Source of the DNA: Haloechinothrix sp033042135 | Lineage (GTDB): Bacteria > Actinomycetota > Actinomycetes > Mycobacteriales > Pseudonocardiaceae | Assembly (NCBI RefSeq): GCF_033042135.1 | Contig: NZ_WBXM01000005.1 | Span: 186,001-250,000 of the forward strand | Direction: 5' to 3' | DNA length: 64,000 nt | Shown: positions 41,793 through 50,547 of the stretch, in pieces | Layout: each line of letters opens with the position of its first letter | How positions within the stretch are numbered: position 1 is the stretch's first letter | Notes under the pieces: generated by a model | What the model was told of the DNA's origin: nothing | Databases searched by the model: none | Seen by the model: the letters and a program-made list of their open reading frames with translations, nothing else | Position numbers and translations under genes: made by a program

Positions 41793-44700
41793 CTACTCGA
41801 CAACGACGAGCAGATCGCCGCCCTCGACCTGCTGGACCTGGTTGATCGCCACGCGGCTCACCCTGCCAGCCGTCGCCGCGGTGATGGCCGCCTCCATCTT
41901 CATCGCCTCGATGGTCGCGACCGTGCCACCCTCGGCCACCGTGTCACCTTCGGCGACCGAGAGCGTGACCACCCCTGCAAAGGGAGCGGCCACATGCCGG
42001 GGGTTCGACTTGTCGGCCTTCTCCGCGGCGGGTAGCTCGGAGGTCACGGAATGGTCCCGCACCTGGATCGGGCGCAACTGACCGTTCAGCGTGGCCATGA
42101 CGGTACGCATACCGCGCTCGTCGGCCTCGCCGATGGCCTCGAGTTCGATGAGCAGCCGCACGCCCGGCTCGAGATCCACCGCGTACTCCTCGCCGGGACG
42201 CAGGCCGTAGAAGAAGTCCTTGCTGGCCAGCACGCTGGTGTCGCCGTAAGCGTTGCGGTGCTCGGCATACTCGCGCGCAGGCCCCGGGAACAGCAGCCGG
42301 CTGAGGGTGTCGCGACGCCGTTCGGTCAGCCCTTCCCTGTCCTCATCGGACAGTTCGGTGATGCCGGGGGTCGCCGCGCGCCTGCCCTCCAACGCCTTGC
42401 TGCGCAACGGTTCCGGCCAGCCACCCGGCGGGTCGCCCAGCTCGCCACGCAGGAAGCCGATCACCGATTCCGGGATGTCGTATCGGTTCGGCTCGGCCTC
42501 GAAGGCTTCCGGGCGCACCCCCGCTCCGACCAGGTGCAACGCCAGGTCGCCGACCACCTTCGACGAAGGGGTGACCTTCACCAGCCGCCCGAGCATGCGA
42601 TCGGCAGCGGCGTACATCGCCTCGATCTCCTCGAATCGGTCACCAAGGCCGAGTGCGGTGGCCTGGGTGCGCAGGTTGGACAGCTGCCCACCGGGAATCT
42701 CGTGGTGGTACACCCGCCCTGTCGGCGAGGACAGTCCCGCCTCGAACGGACCGTAGACCTTGCGCACCATCTCCCAGTACGGCTCGAGGTCGCTCACCGC
42801 CTGGAGATCGACGCCGGTCGGTCGATCCGAGTGATCGGTGGCGGCGACGATCGCCGACAGCGAGGGTTGCGAGGTGGTTCCCGCCATCGAGGCCACGGCG
42901 CCATCGATGGCGTCGGCGCCCGCCTGCACCGCGGCCAGGTACGTGGCCAGCTGGCCGCCCGCGGTGTCGTGGGTGTGGATGTGCACCGGCAGATCGAACT
43001 CGGCACGCAGCGCAGAGACGAGCCGCGCCGCGGCAGGGGCACGGAGCAGGCCAGCCATATCCTTGATCGCCAGCACGTGCGCCCCCGCATCGACGATCTG
43101 CTCAGCGAGCTTGAGGTAGTAGTCGAGGGTGTAGAGCTGCTCACTGGGTTCGGACAGATCCGAGGTGTAGCACAGCGCCACCTCGGCGATCGAGGTGCCT
43201 GTCTCGCGCACGGCATCGATGGCCGGGCGCATCTGCTCCACATCGTTGAGGGCGTCGAAGATGCGGAAGATATCGATCCCACTTGCGCTGGCTTCCTCGA
43301 CGAACGCTGACGTCACCTCGGTGGAGTACGGCGTGTAGCCGACCGTGTTGCGGCCCCTCAGCAGCATCTGCAGGCAGATATTGGGTACCGCCTCGCGCAG
43401 CGCGTCCAGCCGTTCCCACGGATCCTCGGCCAGAAAGCGCAACGCGACGTCGTAGGTGGCGCCGCCCCAGCACTCCAGCGAGAGCAGCTCCGGCGCGGTG
43501 TGTGCCACCACCGGTGCCACCTGCACCAGGTCCTTGGTACGCACGCGGGTGGCCAACAGCGACTGATGTGCGTCACGGAACGTGGTGTCGGTCAGTCCCA
43601 GCCGCGGCGACTGCCGGAGCCACTGCGCGAAACCCTCCGGGCCCAGCTCGGTCAGCTTCTGCTTGGATCCCGACGGCGGCTCCCCATCGGGGACGGCAGG
43701 CAGCTTGGTCACCGGGTCAAGCACCCTCGGGCGCTGCCCGTTGGGTTTATTGACCGTGACGTCCGCCAGGTAGGTCAGCAGCTTCGTCCCCCTGTCCGCC
43801 GAGTGCCGCGCGGTAAGCAGGTACGGCCGTTCCTCGATGAACGAGGTGGTCACCCGGCCAGCCTGGAAGTCGGGATCGTCCAACACAGCGCGCAGGAACG
43901 GAATGTTGGTCGCCACACCGCGAATCCGGAACTCGGCGACCGCGCGGCGGGCTCTGGCCACCGCGGTGTCGAAGTCGCGGCCGCGGCAGGTGAGCTTGAC
44001 CAACATGGAATCGAAGTGCGCGCTGATCTCGGTGCCGGAGAAGGCGGTACCGCCGTCCAGCCGGATACCGGACCCGCCAGGCGATCGGTAGGCGCTGATC
44101 ATCCCGGTGTCCGGCCGGAACTCGTTGGCGGGATCCTCCGTGGTGATGCGGCACTGCAACGCCGCGCCACGCAGGTAGATCGTCTCCTGTGACAATCCGA
44201 GGTCGGTCAGCGTCTGCCCAGCGGCGACCCGCAGCTGCGCGGCCACCAGGTCCACGTCGGTGACCTCCTCGGTCACCGTGTGCTCCACCTGGATACGGGG
44301 GTTCATCTCGATGAACACGTGCCTGCCGTGCTCGTCGACGAGGAACTCGACAGTCCCCGCGTTGCGGTACCCGATCTGCCTGGCGAAGCGGACCGCGTCG
44401 CCGCAGATCCGTTCCCGAAGCTCGGGGTCCAGGTTCGGCGCCGGGGCCAGCTCGATCACTTTCTGATGCCGCCGCTGCACCGAGCAGTCCCGCTCGAACA
44501 GGTGCACCACATTACCCTCGCCGTCGGCCAGCACCTGCACCTCGATGTGGCGGGGGTTGACCACGGCCTGCTCGATGAACACGGCGGGGTCGCCGAAGGC
44601 GGACTCCGCCTCGCGGGAGGCCGCCTCGATCGCCTCACGCAGGTGCCCGCGTTCGGTCACGCGACGCATGCCGCGGCCGCCGCCACCCGCGACGGCCTTG

Positions 44701-45170
44701 ACGAACACCGGGAACCCGATGCGCTCGGCCTCGGCGGCGAGCTCGTCGATATCGTCGGTGGCCCGCGAGGACTCCAGCACGGGGATCCCGGCCTCGCGGG
44801 CGGCGGCCACGGCACGCGACTTGTTGCCAGCCATCTCCAGGATCTCGGCTGGCGGCCCAACAAAGGTGATACCCGCCTGCTGGCAGGCTCGAGGGAGGTC
44901 GGGGTTCTCCGACAGGAAACCGTAGCCCGGATACACCGCATCGGCACCGGAGGTGCGGGCGGCGCGGACGATCTCGTCGACGGACAGGTACGCCCGTACC
45001 GGGTGCCCCGGCGCGCCGATCTGGTGTGACTCGTCGGCCTTGAGCCGGTGCAGCGAGTTCCTGTCCTCGTACGGGAACACCGCGACCGTTCCCGCTCCCA
45101 GTTCGTAGCCCGCACGGAACGCGCGGATCGCGATCTCGCCGCGGTTGGCGACGAGCACCTTACGGAACAT
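41793..45170 (-). CDS. pyc: Pyruvate carboxylase
   Basis: The 1125-residue enzyme has a biotin carboxylase part (residues 1-~455; FRKVLVANRGEIAIRAFRA, GGGRGMRRV, EMNPRIQVEHTVTEEVT), a carboxyltransferase part (~535-830; DTTFRDAHQSLLATRVRT, HIHTHDTAGGQLATY) and a C-terminal biotinyl domain with the biotinylated Lys in IEAMKMEAAI. It forms oxaloacetate from pyruvate. ATG 45170 after AAGGATCGGG is the start; a longer open frame lacks similarity. The gene lies 157 bp downstream of recG. Confidence 0.97.
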   Translation of the reverse strand: MFRKVLVANRGEIAIRAFRAGYELGAGTVAVFPYEDRNSLHRLKADESHQIGAPGHPVRAYLSVDEIVRAARTSGADAVYPGYGFLSENPDLPRACQQAGITFVGPPAEILEMAGNKSRAVAAAREAGIPVLESSRATDDIDELAAEAERIGFPVFVKAVAGGGGRGMRRVTERGHLREAIEAASREAESAFGDPAVFIEQAVVNPRHIEVQVLADGEGNVVHLFERDCSVQRRHQKVIELAPAPNLDPELRERICGDAVRFARQIGYRNAGTVEFLVDEHGRHVFIEMNPRIQVEHTVTEEVTDVDLVAAQLRVAAGQTLTDLGLSQETIYLRGAALQCRITTEDPANEFRPDTGMISAYRSPGGSGIRLDGGTAFSGTEISAHFDSMLVKLTCRGRDFDTAVARARRAVAEFRIRGVATNIPFLRAVLDDPDFQAGRVTTSFIEERPYLLTARHSADRGTKLLTYLADVTVNKPNGQRPRVLDPVTKLPAVPDGEPPSGSKQKLTELGPEGFAQWLRQSPRLGLTDTTFRDAHQSLLATRVRTKDLVQVAPVVAHTAPELLSLECWGGATYDVALRFLAEDPWERLDALREAVPNICLQMLLRGRNTVGYTPYSTEVTSAFVEEASASGIDIFRIFDALNDVEQMRPAIDAVRETGTSIAEVALCYTSDLSEPSEQLYTLDYYLKLAEQIVDAGAHVLAIKDMAGLLRAPAAARLVSALRAEFDLPVHIHTHDTAGGQLATYLAAVQAGADAIDGAVASMAGTTSQPSLSAIVAATDHSDRPTGVDLQAVSDLEPYWEMVRKVYGPFEAGLSSPTGRVYHHEIPGGQLSNLRTQATALGLGDRFEEIEAMYAAADRMLGRLVKVTPSSKVVGDLALHLVGAGVRPEAFEAEPNRYDIPESVIGFLRGELGDPPGGWPEPLRSKALEGRRAATPGITELSDEDREGLTERRRDTLSRLLFPGPAREYAEHRNAYGDTSVLASKDFFYGLRPGEEYAVDLEPGVRLLIELEAIGEADERGMRTVMATLNGQLRPIQVRDHSVTSELPAAEKADKSNPRHVAAPFAGVVTLSVAEGDTVAEGGTVATIEAMKMEAAITAATAGRVSRVAINQVQQVEGGDLLVVVE

Positions 45171-45327
45171 CCCGATCCTTCCTGCCGTCCTGATCTGAAT
45201 CGGTTCTGCGTCGATTCTGCACGCTACCGGCTCCGCCATCGTGGCGGAACGGTGAGCATGTTCATCTCGGCGTTGCCCGGCGTCATCACCCGGGACGTCG
45301 GCACCGGGCATCGCCAGCCTGCCATGC

Positions 45328-47490
45328 TCAGGTCTTTTCCAGGAACTCGGCGCGCTCCGGACCGACCAGGTCGGTGACCAGCCGGGCCAGACCGAGGTGC
45401 TCGCCAAGCGACGGGTCGGCCTCGACGATCACCTGCGCGTGCTCCCGCGCCTCGGCGATGATCTCCTCGTCCCGCAGCAACGAGAGCAGCTTCAGCCCGG
45501 AGCGGTTGCCGGACTGCGCCGCTCCCAGGATGTCCCCCTCCTTACGCAGCTCCAGATCGAGACGGGAGAGCCGGAAGCCGTCGGTGGTCGAGGCGACGGC
45601 ATCCAGCCGCTGCCGCGCCTTGGTTCCTTCAACGGCCTCGGTCACCAGCAGGCACAACCCGGGGACGGAGCCCCTACCCACGCGGCCACGGAGCTGGTGG
45701 AGCTGGCTGACACCGAACCGGTCGGCGTCGGCGATCAGCATGACGGTGGCGCTCGGCACGTCCACTCCGACCTCGACGACGGTGGTCGCCACCAGCACGT
45801 CCAGCGAACCGGCCGCGAAGCGGCGCATCGTGTGGTCCTTGTCCTCCGGCGGCATCTTGCCGTGCAGCGTGCCGATCCGCAGGCCCGCCAGCTGATCGGC
45901 GGCCAGTTGCTCGGCGAGCTCCAACACCGCGATCGGCGGGCGTTTGCCCCCGCTGTCGGCCGCCGGTTCGTCGCCGATGCGCGGGCAGACGATGTAGGCC
46001 TGGTTGCCCGCCGCCACCTCCTCTCGCACTCGCTGCCACGCCCGCTCCAGCCAGGCGGGTTTCTCCGCGGCGGGCACCACCGCGGTACTGATCGGCGATC
46101 GGCCTGCAGGCAGCTCGTCGAGCACCGAGACCTCCAGGTCGCCGTAGACCGTCATGGCGACCGTGCGGGGGATCGGCGTCGCCGTCATCACCAGCACGTG
46201 CGGGCTCGTGAGATCGGCGGCACGGTTGCGTAGCGCGTCACGCTGCTCCACGCCGAAACGGTGCTGCTCGTCGACGACGACCAGCCCGAGGTCGGCGAAC
46301 GACACGTGATCCTGGATGAGCGCGTGCGTGCCGACCACGATCCCGGCCTCGCCACTGGCCGCCTCCAGCAGTGCCTGCTTGCGCTGCTTGGCCGGCAGCG
46401 ATCCGGTCACCAACGTGACCTTCGTAGCCTGCTCGCTCGCACCCAGCTCACCCGCATTGCCGAGATCGCCGAGCAGTTCCCGGAGCGAGCGCGCATGCTG
46501 CGCGGCCAGCACCTCGGTCGGGGCCAGCATCGCTGCCTGCTTTCCGGCGTCGACCGCCTGGAGCATGGCCCGCAACGCCACCACCGTCTTCCCGCTGCCG
46601 ACCTCACCCTGCAGGAGCCGGTTCATGGGGTGCTCGGTCGCCAAGTCCGCCGCGATGGCCTTGCCGAGGGAGCGCTGCCCCTCCGTCAGTGTGAACGGCA
46701 ACCGGTCGTCGAAGGAGTCAAGCAGCCCACCGGCCATCGGAGGGCAGCTCGGCCCGGTGCGCGCCACAGCGGATGCCCGCCGCTCGGCGAAGACCAGCTG
46801 CACGGCCAGCGCCTCGTCCCATTTCAGCCGGTGCCGCGCCCGGTCCAGCGCCTCCCAGTCCGGCGGACGGTGGATGTCGTGCAGCGCGGTGGCCAGCTCT
46901 ACCAGCCCGTGCCGCGCGCGGATTCTGGCGGGCAACGGGTCCTCGCCGAGATCGGCGCCGGTCAGCACCTGTTGCACGCACCGGTCGATCGTCCACGAGG
47001 GCAGCCCTTCGGCCGCCGGGTACACCGGGATGATCTCGGCGACGAACTCGTCGACCGCGCTCCCGGCGTCGGCGGCGTCGTTGTCGAACAGCTCGAACTC
47101 GGGATGGGCGAGCTGCAGCCGGTTGCGGTAAGCGGTGACCTTACCCGCGAACAGACCGCTCACCCCGGGACGTAGCCGCGTGGCGAGGTACCGAGTCTTG
47201 TTGAAGAAAGCGCAGGTCAGCTCCCTGGTCCCGTCGGTGATTCGGATCTCGAGGATATGGCCCTTGCGCGAGCGCATCTGCCGTCTGGTGGCGTCGACGA
47301 TCCTGGCCAACACCGTGACGTGCTCGCCGATCTCCAGCCCGGCGATGTCGGTCAGCTGGCCTCGCTCGGCGTAGCGCCGGGGGTAGTGACGCAGGAGATC
47401 CCCGACGGTCTCGATACCGAGGGAGCCTGCCAGCGGCGCGGCCGATTTCGCCCCGATCAATGGTGTCAGCTCGTCGCCCAAGCCACTCAC
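45328..47490 (-). CDS. recG: ATP-dependent DNA helicase RecG
   Basis: The 720-residue protein has the N-terminal wedge/OB domain (EHVTVLARIVDATRRQMRSRKG) and the DExH helicase: LLQGEVGSGKTVVALRA (Walker A), VVDEQHRFGVEQRDAL, MTATPIPRTVAMT, QLHQLRGRVGRGSVPGLCLL. It reverses stalled replication forks. GTG 47490 starts 3 bp after the DAK2 stop, so the two genes form an operon. A weak hairpin (45232-45248) lies downstream. Confidence 0.96.
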   Translation of the reverse strand: MSGLGDELTPLIGAKSAAPLAGSLGIETVGDLLRHYPRRYAERGQLTDIAGLEIGEHVTVLARIVDATRRQMRSRKGHILEIRITDGTRELTCAFFNKTRYLATRLRPGVSGLFAGKVTAYRNRLQLAHPEFELFDNDAADAGSAVDEFVAEIIPVYPAAEGLPSWTIDRCVQQVLTGADLGEDPLPARIRARHGLVELATALHDIHRPPDWEALDRARHRLKWDEALAVQLVFAERRASAVARTGPSCPPMAGGLLDSFDDRLPFTLTEGQRSLGKAIAADLATEHPMNRLLQGEVGSGKTVVALRAMLQAVDAGKQAAMLAPTEVLAAQHARSLRELLGDLGNAGELGASEQATKVTLVTGSLPAKQRKQALLEAASGEAGIVVGTHALIQDHVSFADLGLVVVDEQHRFGVEQRDALRNRAADLTSPHVLVMTATPIPRTVAMTVYGDLEVSVLDELPAGRSPISTAVVPAAEKPAWLERAWQRVREEVAAGNQAYIVCPRIGDEPAADSGGKRPPIAVLELAEQLAADQLAGLRIGTLHGKMPPEDKDHTMRRFAAGSLDVLVATTVVEVGVDVPSATVMLIADADRFGVSQLHQLRGRVGRGSVPGLCLLVTEAVEGTKARQRLDAVASTTDGFRLSRLDLELRKEGDILGAAQSGNRSGLKLLSLLRDEEIIAEAREHAQVIVEADPSLGEHLGLARLVTDLVGPERAEFLEKT

Positions 47491-47493
47491 CGT

Positions 47494-49125
47494 CTACTCC
47501 ACCCCAATCGTGAGGACGCTGTCGACCTGACCCCCGCGATAAGCCACGATCTCGACCTCCGGGTGCGCGGTACGCAGCCGCTCGGTGATGTCTGCGTCGA
47601 TGCCCTCCGGCGCGCGGGCGCCGAGCAGCAGCGTGACCAGTTCGCCGCCGACGCCGAGCATGCGTTCCAGCACCACCATCGCCGCATCGGCCAGCACCGA
47701 CAGCTCGTCGTCCGGGGGTTGGATGTGCACGACCTCATCATCGACGAAGCCGACGACATCCCCGGCATTGACGCGCCCGACCCAGGTGATCGCGTCCTGC
47801 GTGGCGATGGCCAGCTCGCCTCGATGGGTGGCGGCAGCCGCCTCGGCCATCGCAACCACATCGTCGCCCGCGCGGCGCGTACCGTCGTGCACCGCCAGCG
47901 CGGAGAGCACCTGAACGGGCGAGGAACACGGCACGACAACGACTTCCTTGTCCAGTTCCCCGTCCGGGTCCTCGACGGCCCGCTCGGCGAGCCCGGTGAG
48001 CTCGCTTCCGGCGGGAAGCACCGCGATGTGGGACGCGACGATTCGGTGCACCAGTTGCCGGATCCGCTCGGTGCTCGGCAGCTCGCCCCCGTGTACCGCG
48101 AGCACCCGGGCACCGACCTGGCTACACAGCCTGGCCAGGTCATCTCCCTCGACGACGGCCAGTACGGCGCGCTCGCGCGCGGGCGCCTGCTGCCCGGCAG
48201 GCGACGCGACGCGTTGCGCGGGCGCGGCCAGCGACTCCACCCGCACCTGCCGTGGTCGTCCCGCTGCCAGCCCGGCCTCGAGCGCGGCACCGATGTCGTG
48301 GCAGTGGACGTGCACGGCGTGGCAACCCGCACCGTCCCCGGCCACCGTCACGCAGTCACCGATGGCGCTGAGCGCGTCGCGGAGCACGTGCAGCGCGCTG
48401 TCGTCGACCTCGTCGAGGAGGTACATCACCTCCCATGGCTGCGAGCTCGTCCTGACGGCCTGCGGTGCGCTGCGGCCAGGGGCGACGGCGAACTCGGGGC
48501 GCCCGTGGGCGGGTTCACCGGTGACCACGGCGGCGAGCTCGTCGAGGATCGCCAGCACACCCCGACCACCCGCATCGATGACGCCTGCCTCGGCGAGTAT
48601 CGCGAGCTGGCGGGGCGTGCGCTCCAGCGCATCGGCCGCGGCGCGTACCGCGGCGGGCACGATCCGCTCGAGCGAGCCCGCCCGGCGGCCCTCGTCCTCG
48701 GCACCGCGCCGGGCGGCGCGCAACACGGTCAACATGGTGCCGTCGACCGGCCGTGCCACCGCCTCCGTGGCCAACCGGTCCGCCGCGACCAGCCCGCTGG
48801 TCAACGACGAACCGTCCACGGCGTCGCAGGTGTGGCAGGCCTCTGCCAGGCCTCGGAGTGCCTGCGACAGGATCACCCCGGAGTTACCACGCGCAGCGGC
48901 GATCGCCCCTCGGGCGAGTGCTGCCAGTGCCGGGCCCACCGCCTCGGGCCGGGACCGGGTCAGCGTGTCGTACGCGCCGTTGACGGTGTGCAGCAGGTTC
49001 GACCCGGTATCCGAGTCAGCGACCGGGTAGACGTTGATGCTGTCGATCTCAGCGCGCAGGCCCTCCAGGCTACGCACACATGCCGCAGCCCACGCGGACA
49101 CCTCGGCGACACGCAACGCCTGCAT
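47494..49125 (-). CDS. DAK2-domain (DhaL/FakA-like) protein
   Basis: The 543-residue protein has a DhaL domain at residues ~10-200 (NVYPVADSDTGSNLLHTV with the metal-binding Asp pair, GNSGVILSQALRG, AGVIDAGGRGVL) and a DegV-like middle and C-terminal part (VVVPCSSPVQVLSALAVHD, ITWVGRVNAGDVVGFV). This is the architecture of YloV/FakA, the ATP-binding half of fatty-acid kinase, which works with FakB proteins; none is in the window. The position between rpmB and recG is conserved in actinobacteria. Confidence 0.86.
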   Translation of the reverse strand: MQALRVAEVSAWAAACVRSLEGLRAEIDSINVYPVADSDTGSNLLHTVNGAYDTLTRSRPEAVGPALAALARGAIAAARGNSGVILSQALRGLAEACHTCDAVDGSSLTSGLVAADRLATEAVARPVDGTMLTVLRAARRGAEDEGRRAGSLERIVPAAVRAAADALERTPRQLAILAEAGVIDAGGRGVLAILDELAAVVTGEPAHGRPEFAVAPGRSAPQAVRTSSQPWEVMYLLDEVDDSALHVLRDALSAIGDCVTVAGDGAGCHAVHVHCHDIGAALEAGLAAGRPRQVRVESLAAPAQRVASPAGQQAPARERAVLAVVEGDDLARLCSQVGARVLAVHGGELPSTERIRQLVHRIVASHIAVLPAGSELTGLAERAVEDPDGELDKEVVVVPCSSPVQVLSALAVHDGTRRAGDDVVAMAEAAAATHRGELAIATQDAITWVGRVNAGDVVGFVDDEVVHIQPPDDELSVLADAAMVVLERMLGVGGELVTLLLGARAPEGIDADITERLRTAHPEVEIVAYRGGQVDSVLTIGVE

Positions 49126-49318
49126 CCCTACCTCGACTCGTCGTGTTGCTCACCGTGCCTGCGTTCCCCGCACCCGGGTCGCGCCCCGCGAACACCCAGA
49201 CCGGTACTGACCTTATCGACCCGGTTGTGGCGGCTCCATCGGCACCGGCTACGCTGGGCACGCTGCCTGGCGCGTTCAGGCCTGTTCATTTCCGTGACCT
49301 TTTGAAGGAGTGTTCGAC

Positions 49319-49510
49319 GTGGCTGCCGTGTGCGACGTCTGTGGTAAGGGGCCGGGCTTCGGCAAGCAGGTCTCACACTCGCACCGGCGTACCAACCGCC
49401 GGTGGAACCCGAACATCCAAACCGTGCACGTGAAGTCCGACCGCTTCAACAAGAAGCGCATCAACGCGTGCACCTCCTGCATCAAGGGGGGCAAGGTCCC
49501 CCAGGGCTGA
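49319..49510 (+). CDS. rpmB: 50S ribosomal protein L28
   Basis: The 63-residue protein has AAVCDVCGKGPGFGKQVSHS, the basic RRWNPNIQTV block and KRINACTSCIKGGKV. Two CxxC pairs are present, so this is the zinc-binding form. The start is GTG 49319, with GAAGGAG ending 8 bp upstream. It is divergent from the DAK2-recG operon and followed at once by a strong hairpin. Confidence 0.96.
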   Translation: MAAVCDVCGKGPGFGKQVSHSHRRTNRRWNPNIQTVHVKSDRFNKKRINACTSCIKGGKVPQG

Positions 49511-49514
49511 GACG

Positions 49515-49568
49515 CCGCACAGCAGTACGGCCCGGGATGATTCGATCCCGGGCCGTACTGCTGTGCGG
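49515..49568. terminator. Strong bidirectional terminator hairpin
   Basis: Two perfectly complementary 24-base arms (49515-49538 and 49545-49568) around a 6-base loop (GATTCG). It starts 5 bp after the rpmB stop and ends 20 bp before the stop of the convergent UPF0045 gene, so it can serve both. No T-tract follows on either side. Confidence 0.85.
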
Positions 49569-49587
49569 GTCAGCCCGTGCGGAACGG

Positions 49588-49887
49588 TTACGTTTCCAGG
49601 TGCCGGTCGATCCGGCGCACCTTCGCCTCGAGCTGCCCCTCGTAGCCGGGCCGGATGTCGGCCTTGAGAACCAGCCCCACCCGTGGTGAGCGCTCGCACA
49701 CCACGTCGACAGCGCTTTTGATCACGGCCATCACATCGTCCCACTCACCTTCGACGTTGGTGAACATCGCGTTGGTCTCGTACGGCAACCCCGACTCCCG
49801 CACCACGCGGACCGCCTCGGCCACCGCCTCGCCGACGCCGCCGTCCTCGTCGGCCACACCCGGGCTAATGCTGAACGCTACGATCAT
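49588..49887 (-). CDS. UPF0045 / MTH1187-like thiamine-binding-fold protein
   Basis: The 99-residue protein starts IVAFSISPGVADEDGGVGE and has RVVRESGLPYETNAMFTNVEGEWDDVMAVIKSA (described as residues ~28-60), the family hallmark, followed by VGLVLKADIRPGYEGQLEAK. It is a small ferredoxin-fold protein whose family binds thiamine-like ligands. The role here is unknown. It faces rpmB across the strong terminator. Compared with the copy at 22507-22761, this one is longer and closer to the family consensus. Confidence 0.85.
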   Translation of the reverse strand: MIVAFSISPGVADEDGGVGEAVAEAVRVVRESGLPYETNAMFTNVEGEWDDVMAVIKSAVDVVCERSPRVGLVLKADIRPGYEGQLEAKVRRIDRHLET

Positions 49888-50078
49888 GCGTTCACTCTGC
49901 CAGGAGCGACGGCATGGTGGGCAGGAGTGACCGAACGGGGTGGCTGCGGAACCACATGCTGTGCTGGTCGTTCCGACCCTCGCCTGGCATGCGTTCTGCG
50001 CCGCCCAGCGCTGAGCCGTTCCCGTCGCGCGCCTGGACGAGCGAGCACCACCTAATCAACACCACTCTCTGGTAACGA

Positions 50079-50107
50079 TTGTGTATCGAACGCATATTCG
50101 TTATACT
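50079..50107 (+). promoter_or_regulatory. LexA-like box within a good promoter
   Basis: TTGTGT (50079-50084) and TATACT (50102-50107) are 17 bp apart, a good actinobacterial promoter. Between them TCGAACGCATATTCGT (50086-50101) matches the actinobacterial SOS box TCGAAC-N4-GTTCGA in 10 of 12 defined bases. 13E12-family HNH genes are known LexA targets in mycobacteria, which agrees with the pseudogene that follows. Confidence 0.55.
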
Positions 50108-50114
50108 GTGCTTT

Positions 50115-50533
50115 GTGACACAGTTCGTGGAAGCTGCTCATCCAGCCGGGATGCTGTTCCTGCCTGCCGATCATGTGCCGCCCGCGCGACCACCATCCGC
50201 GACCTCGTGGCCGTCCGCGACGCCGAATGCACCGCCCCCGGCTGCCACCGCCCCGCCCACAGCTGCGACTTCGACCACCTCACCGAATGGCAACACCACG
50301 GGGAAACCAGCACCGCCAACGGCGGCGCCAAATGCCAACACCACCACACGCTGAAAGGCGTACCCGGCTGGAGCATTCACACCGACCCCGCCGCAGGCAC
50401 CACCGCCATCACCACCCCGACCGGACGCACCTACACCGAAACCCGACGGAGACCGGAGAAGCCACCCGACGGGTCATCCACACCCGACCGTCCCTCCAGC
50501 GGCCCACCCGACGACGACATCCCACCCTTCTGA
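50115..50533 (+). pseudogene. Remnant of a 13E12/DUF222-type HNH endonuclease gene
   Basis: A GTG at 50115 starts TQFVEAAHPAGMLFLPADH, after which the frame has no further similarity. In another frame from about 50175 the conserved C-terminal HNH domain appears: LVAVRDAECTAPGCHRPAH, CDFDHLTEWQHHG, GGAKCQHHHTLKG and a PTGRTY segment, ending at 50533. Normal members have about 400-500 residues with a DUF222 domain, so most of the gene is missing and the two ends are joined out of frame. The promoter and LexA-like box are kept. 13E12 genes are multi-copy in actinobacteria, and in mycobacteria they hold prophage attachment sites. No intact mobile element remains here. Confidence 0.75.
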
Positions 50534-50547
50534 GTGGACAGCGGTGC

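Noticed and set aside
45232..45248. Terminator between recG and pyc
   Set aside because: The stem is only 7 bp with a 3-base loop and lies far from the recG stop, so I did not list it as a feature.
49515..49568. Inverted repeat of an insertion sequence, or a tRNA
   Set aside because: No transposase or direct repeats are next to it, the loop is only 6 bases, and it has no cloverleaf features. A terminator explains it.
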